A stretch of DNA of 5,790 nt from Maribacter sp. (GTDB taxonomy: Bacteria > Bacteroidota > Bacteroidia > Flavobacteriales > Flavobacteriaceae). Shown one piece after another: positions 5,052 through 5,790 of this stretch (position 1 is the stretch's first letter; every line of letters begins with the position of its first letter). The stretch covers positions 1 through 5,790 of the forward strand of contig JAHHKH010000065.1 in assembly GCA_018679695.1 (NCBI GenBank), given 5' to 3'. The notes beneath the pieces were generated by a model, which had not been told where the DNA came from, ran no database searches, and saw only the letters and a program-made list of their open reading frames with translations. A program made the position numbers and the translations under genes.

Positions 5052-5217
5052 ACACCCTTGTACCAAGTTAAGCACTGCCTTTAGCGATTGGGTTGCTGCA
5101 CTAATGTCCTCATGCATAACTTCAATACTATAACTTCAGATCTTATGCCAAGGTATTAGTTTTCGATAATATTCCCATTTTTAGGTTAAAATGAAGAAAA
5201 CCGCTTATAAATAGGAC

Positions 5218-5233
5218 TATTCCTAGGGGAATA
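5218..5233. other. Small hairpin between terminator and nuclease gene
   Basis: TATTCC (5218-5223) and GGAATA (5228-5233) form a perfect 6-bp inverted repeat with a 4-nt centre, 13 bases past the stop of the minus-strand nuclease gene. There is no T-run on the minus strand, so at most it is a weak terminator or mRNA end structure. The rest of the 195-bp gap shows only a 9-bp direct repeat, ATAACTTCA, at 5116 and 5130. Confidence 0.35.
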
Positions 5234-5246
5234 TGGACTTTCGATT

Positions 5247-5790
5247 TTACTTAAAGATCTGGTTGAGCACCTTGGCAAGCCGCAATCCACCTTTTTGAAG
5301 TTGGCTTTCAACGGTACCCCACCACGTATAACTGTAGCTGTAGGCAAGCTTTTCACCAATTTCAACCGAGTCGTACAGTTTATTGGCTATATCCTGTGAT
5401 TCCTCTACCCAATCAAGAATAGTACCTTCCTGAATGGCTTCTTTCCCTTTTCTGTCCAAATCGGGTAAGGAAGTCGCCAATTCGGTATAACTCATACCGT
5501 GATCATTGATCATATTGGCATCCCAGACTTTATGAAGATTGCTTCCATTACCGAACCATTGTACTTGAAGATCGTTACCCCCTTTGTCTTCCAACCTTCC
5601 CACATGCATGGGTTGGTGAAGGTCCCCTATCAAATGCACCAACATCTTAAGATAAAACACCCTGTCGGCCTTGGTGTTCCCTTCATTTTTTACCATTGCC
5701 AAGCATTTTTGTATTCCAACCACCAAATCGCCATATTTACTTGGTTCAACATCACCATACGTCTTTCCTGGGGGAATATTCACATAATGC
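5247..5790 (-). CDS. S1/P1 family zinc-dependent nuclease (partial, N-terminus off the right edge)
   Basis: The visible part is the C-terminal 180 or so residues of an S1/P1 nuclease, a tri-zinc enzyme that cuts single-stranded DNA and RNA and releases 3' phosphate from nucleotides. It is usually secreted. The frame is open to the edge and reads HYVNIPPGKTYGD, the family's conserved 'HYVNIP' segment, so the GTG at 5781-5783 is an internal valine and not a start. Further metal ligands are seen in HLIGDLHQPMH (H, D and H at spacing 4 and 6) and, 24 residues on, LHKVWD (H and D at spacing 4), as in P1 nuclease. DKGGNDLQVQWFG lies between them. Missing are the signal peptide, the N-terminal Trp and the first ligands, about 80 residues. 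The C-terminus (SYTWWGTVESQLQKGGLRLA) is intact. Confidence 0.95.
   Translation of the reverse strand, partial: HYVNIPPGKTYGDVEPSKYGDLVVGIQKCLAMVKNEGNTKADRVFYLKMLVHLIGDLHQPMHVGRLEDKGGNDLQVQWFGNGSNLHKVWDANMINDHGMSYTELATSLPDLDRKGKEAIQEGTILDWVEESQDIANKLYDSVEIGEKLAYSYSYTWWGTVESQLQKGGLRLAKVLNQIFK

Noticed and set aside
5114..5148. Possible recombination site: ATAACTTCA twice and GCATAA/TTATGC inverted
   Set aside because: The likeness to half of a loxP arm is only nine bases, there is no inverted partner at the right spacing and no recombinase gene nearby. The arms are short in AT-rich DNA.
5781..5783. GTG as the start of the nuclease gene
   Set aside because: The frame continues upstream through His-Tyr and matches the conserved HYVNIP segment, so the gene is cut by the window edge and not short.

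Overview
The window looks like a chromosomal segment of a member of the Bacteroidota, most likely a marine Flavobacteriaceae. The DNA is AT-rich, and leaders are AT-rich without clear Shine-Dalgarno sites. A promoter of the Bacteroidota type (TTTG, 17 nt, TAnnTTTG) sits in front of one gene. The protein set (overlapping ECF sigma/membrane-protein pair, small DUF6249-like membrane protein, DoxX-like protein, S1/P1 nuclease) is also typical of that family. The genus cannot be fixed from the sequence. No tRNA, rRNA, CRISPR array, insertion sequence or phage gene was seen.

Left part (1-1605): a possible gene tail ends at 61 and converges on a minus-strand pair. The pair is an ECF sigma factor followed, with a 14-nt overlap, by a two-helix membrane protein that is a candidate anti-sigma factor. 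Divergent from the sigma gene is a three-helix membrane protein (DUF6249-like) that ends in a clear terminator. The gap between the divergent genes holds two mirror-image ECF-type promoters. Each is TGTAACC, exactly 16 nt, CGTC, and one fires toward each gene. This suggests a compact self-regulated envelope-response unit: the sigma factor drives its own operon and the divergent membrane gene.

Middle part (1606-3559): a YiiM-like MOSC protein starts only a few bases after that terminator and is followed by a DoxX-like four-helix membrane protein. A bidirectional terminator separates these from a minus-strand secreted protein made of two repeated beta-rich units. The 270-bp divergent region to its right (3290-3559) carries promoter elements for both sides and a 21-bp-period direct repeat next to the araC-type gene.

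Right part (3560-5790): an AraC/XylS-family regulator and an AlkB-like 2-oxoglutarate/iron dioxygenase overlap by one base (TAATG) and form an operon ended by a strong A-stem-T hairpin. This resembles in outline the ada-alkB pairing of enterobacteria, but the regulator here has a cupin-like sensor half and not the Ada methyl-acceptor domain. The window ends inside a minus-strand S1/P1-type zinc nuclease whose N-terminus lies beyond the right edge.

Most gene assignments are family-level calls from motifs read by eye. The most unusual features are the paired ECF promoters, the candidate anti-sigma factor without zinc motif, and the AraC-AlkB operon with its tandem operator-like repeat.
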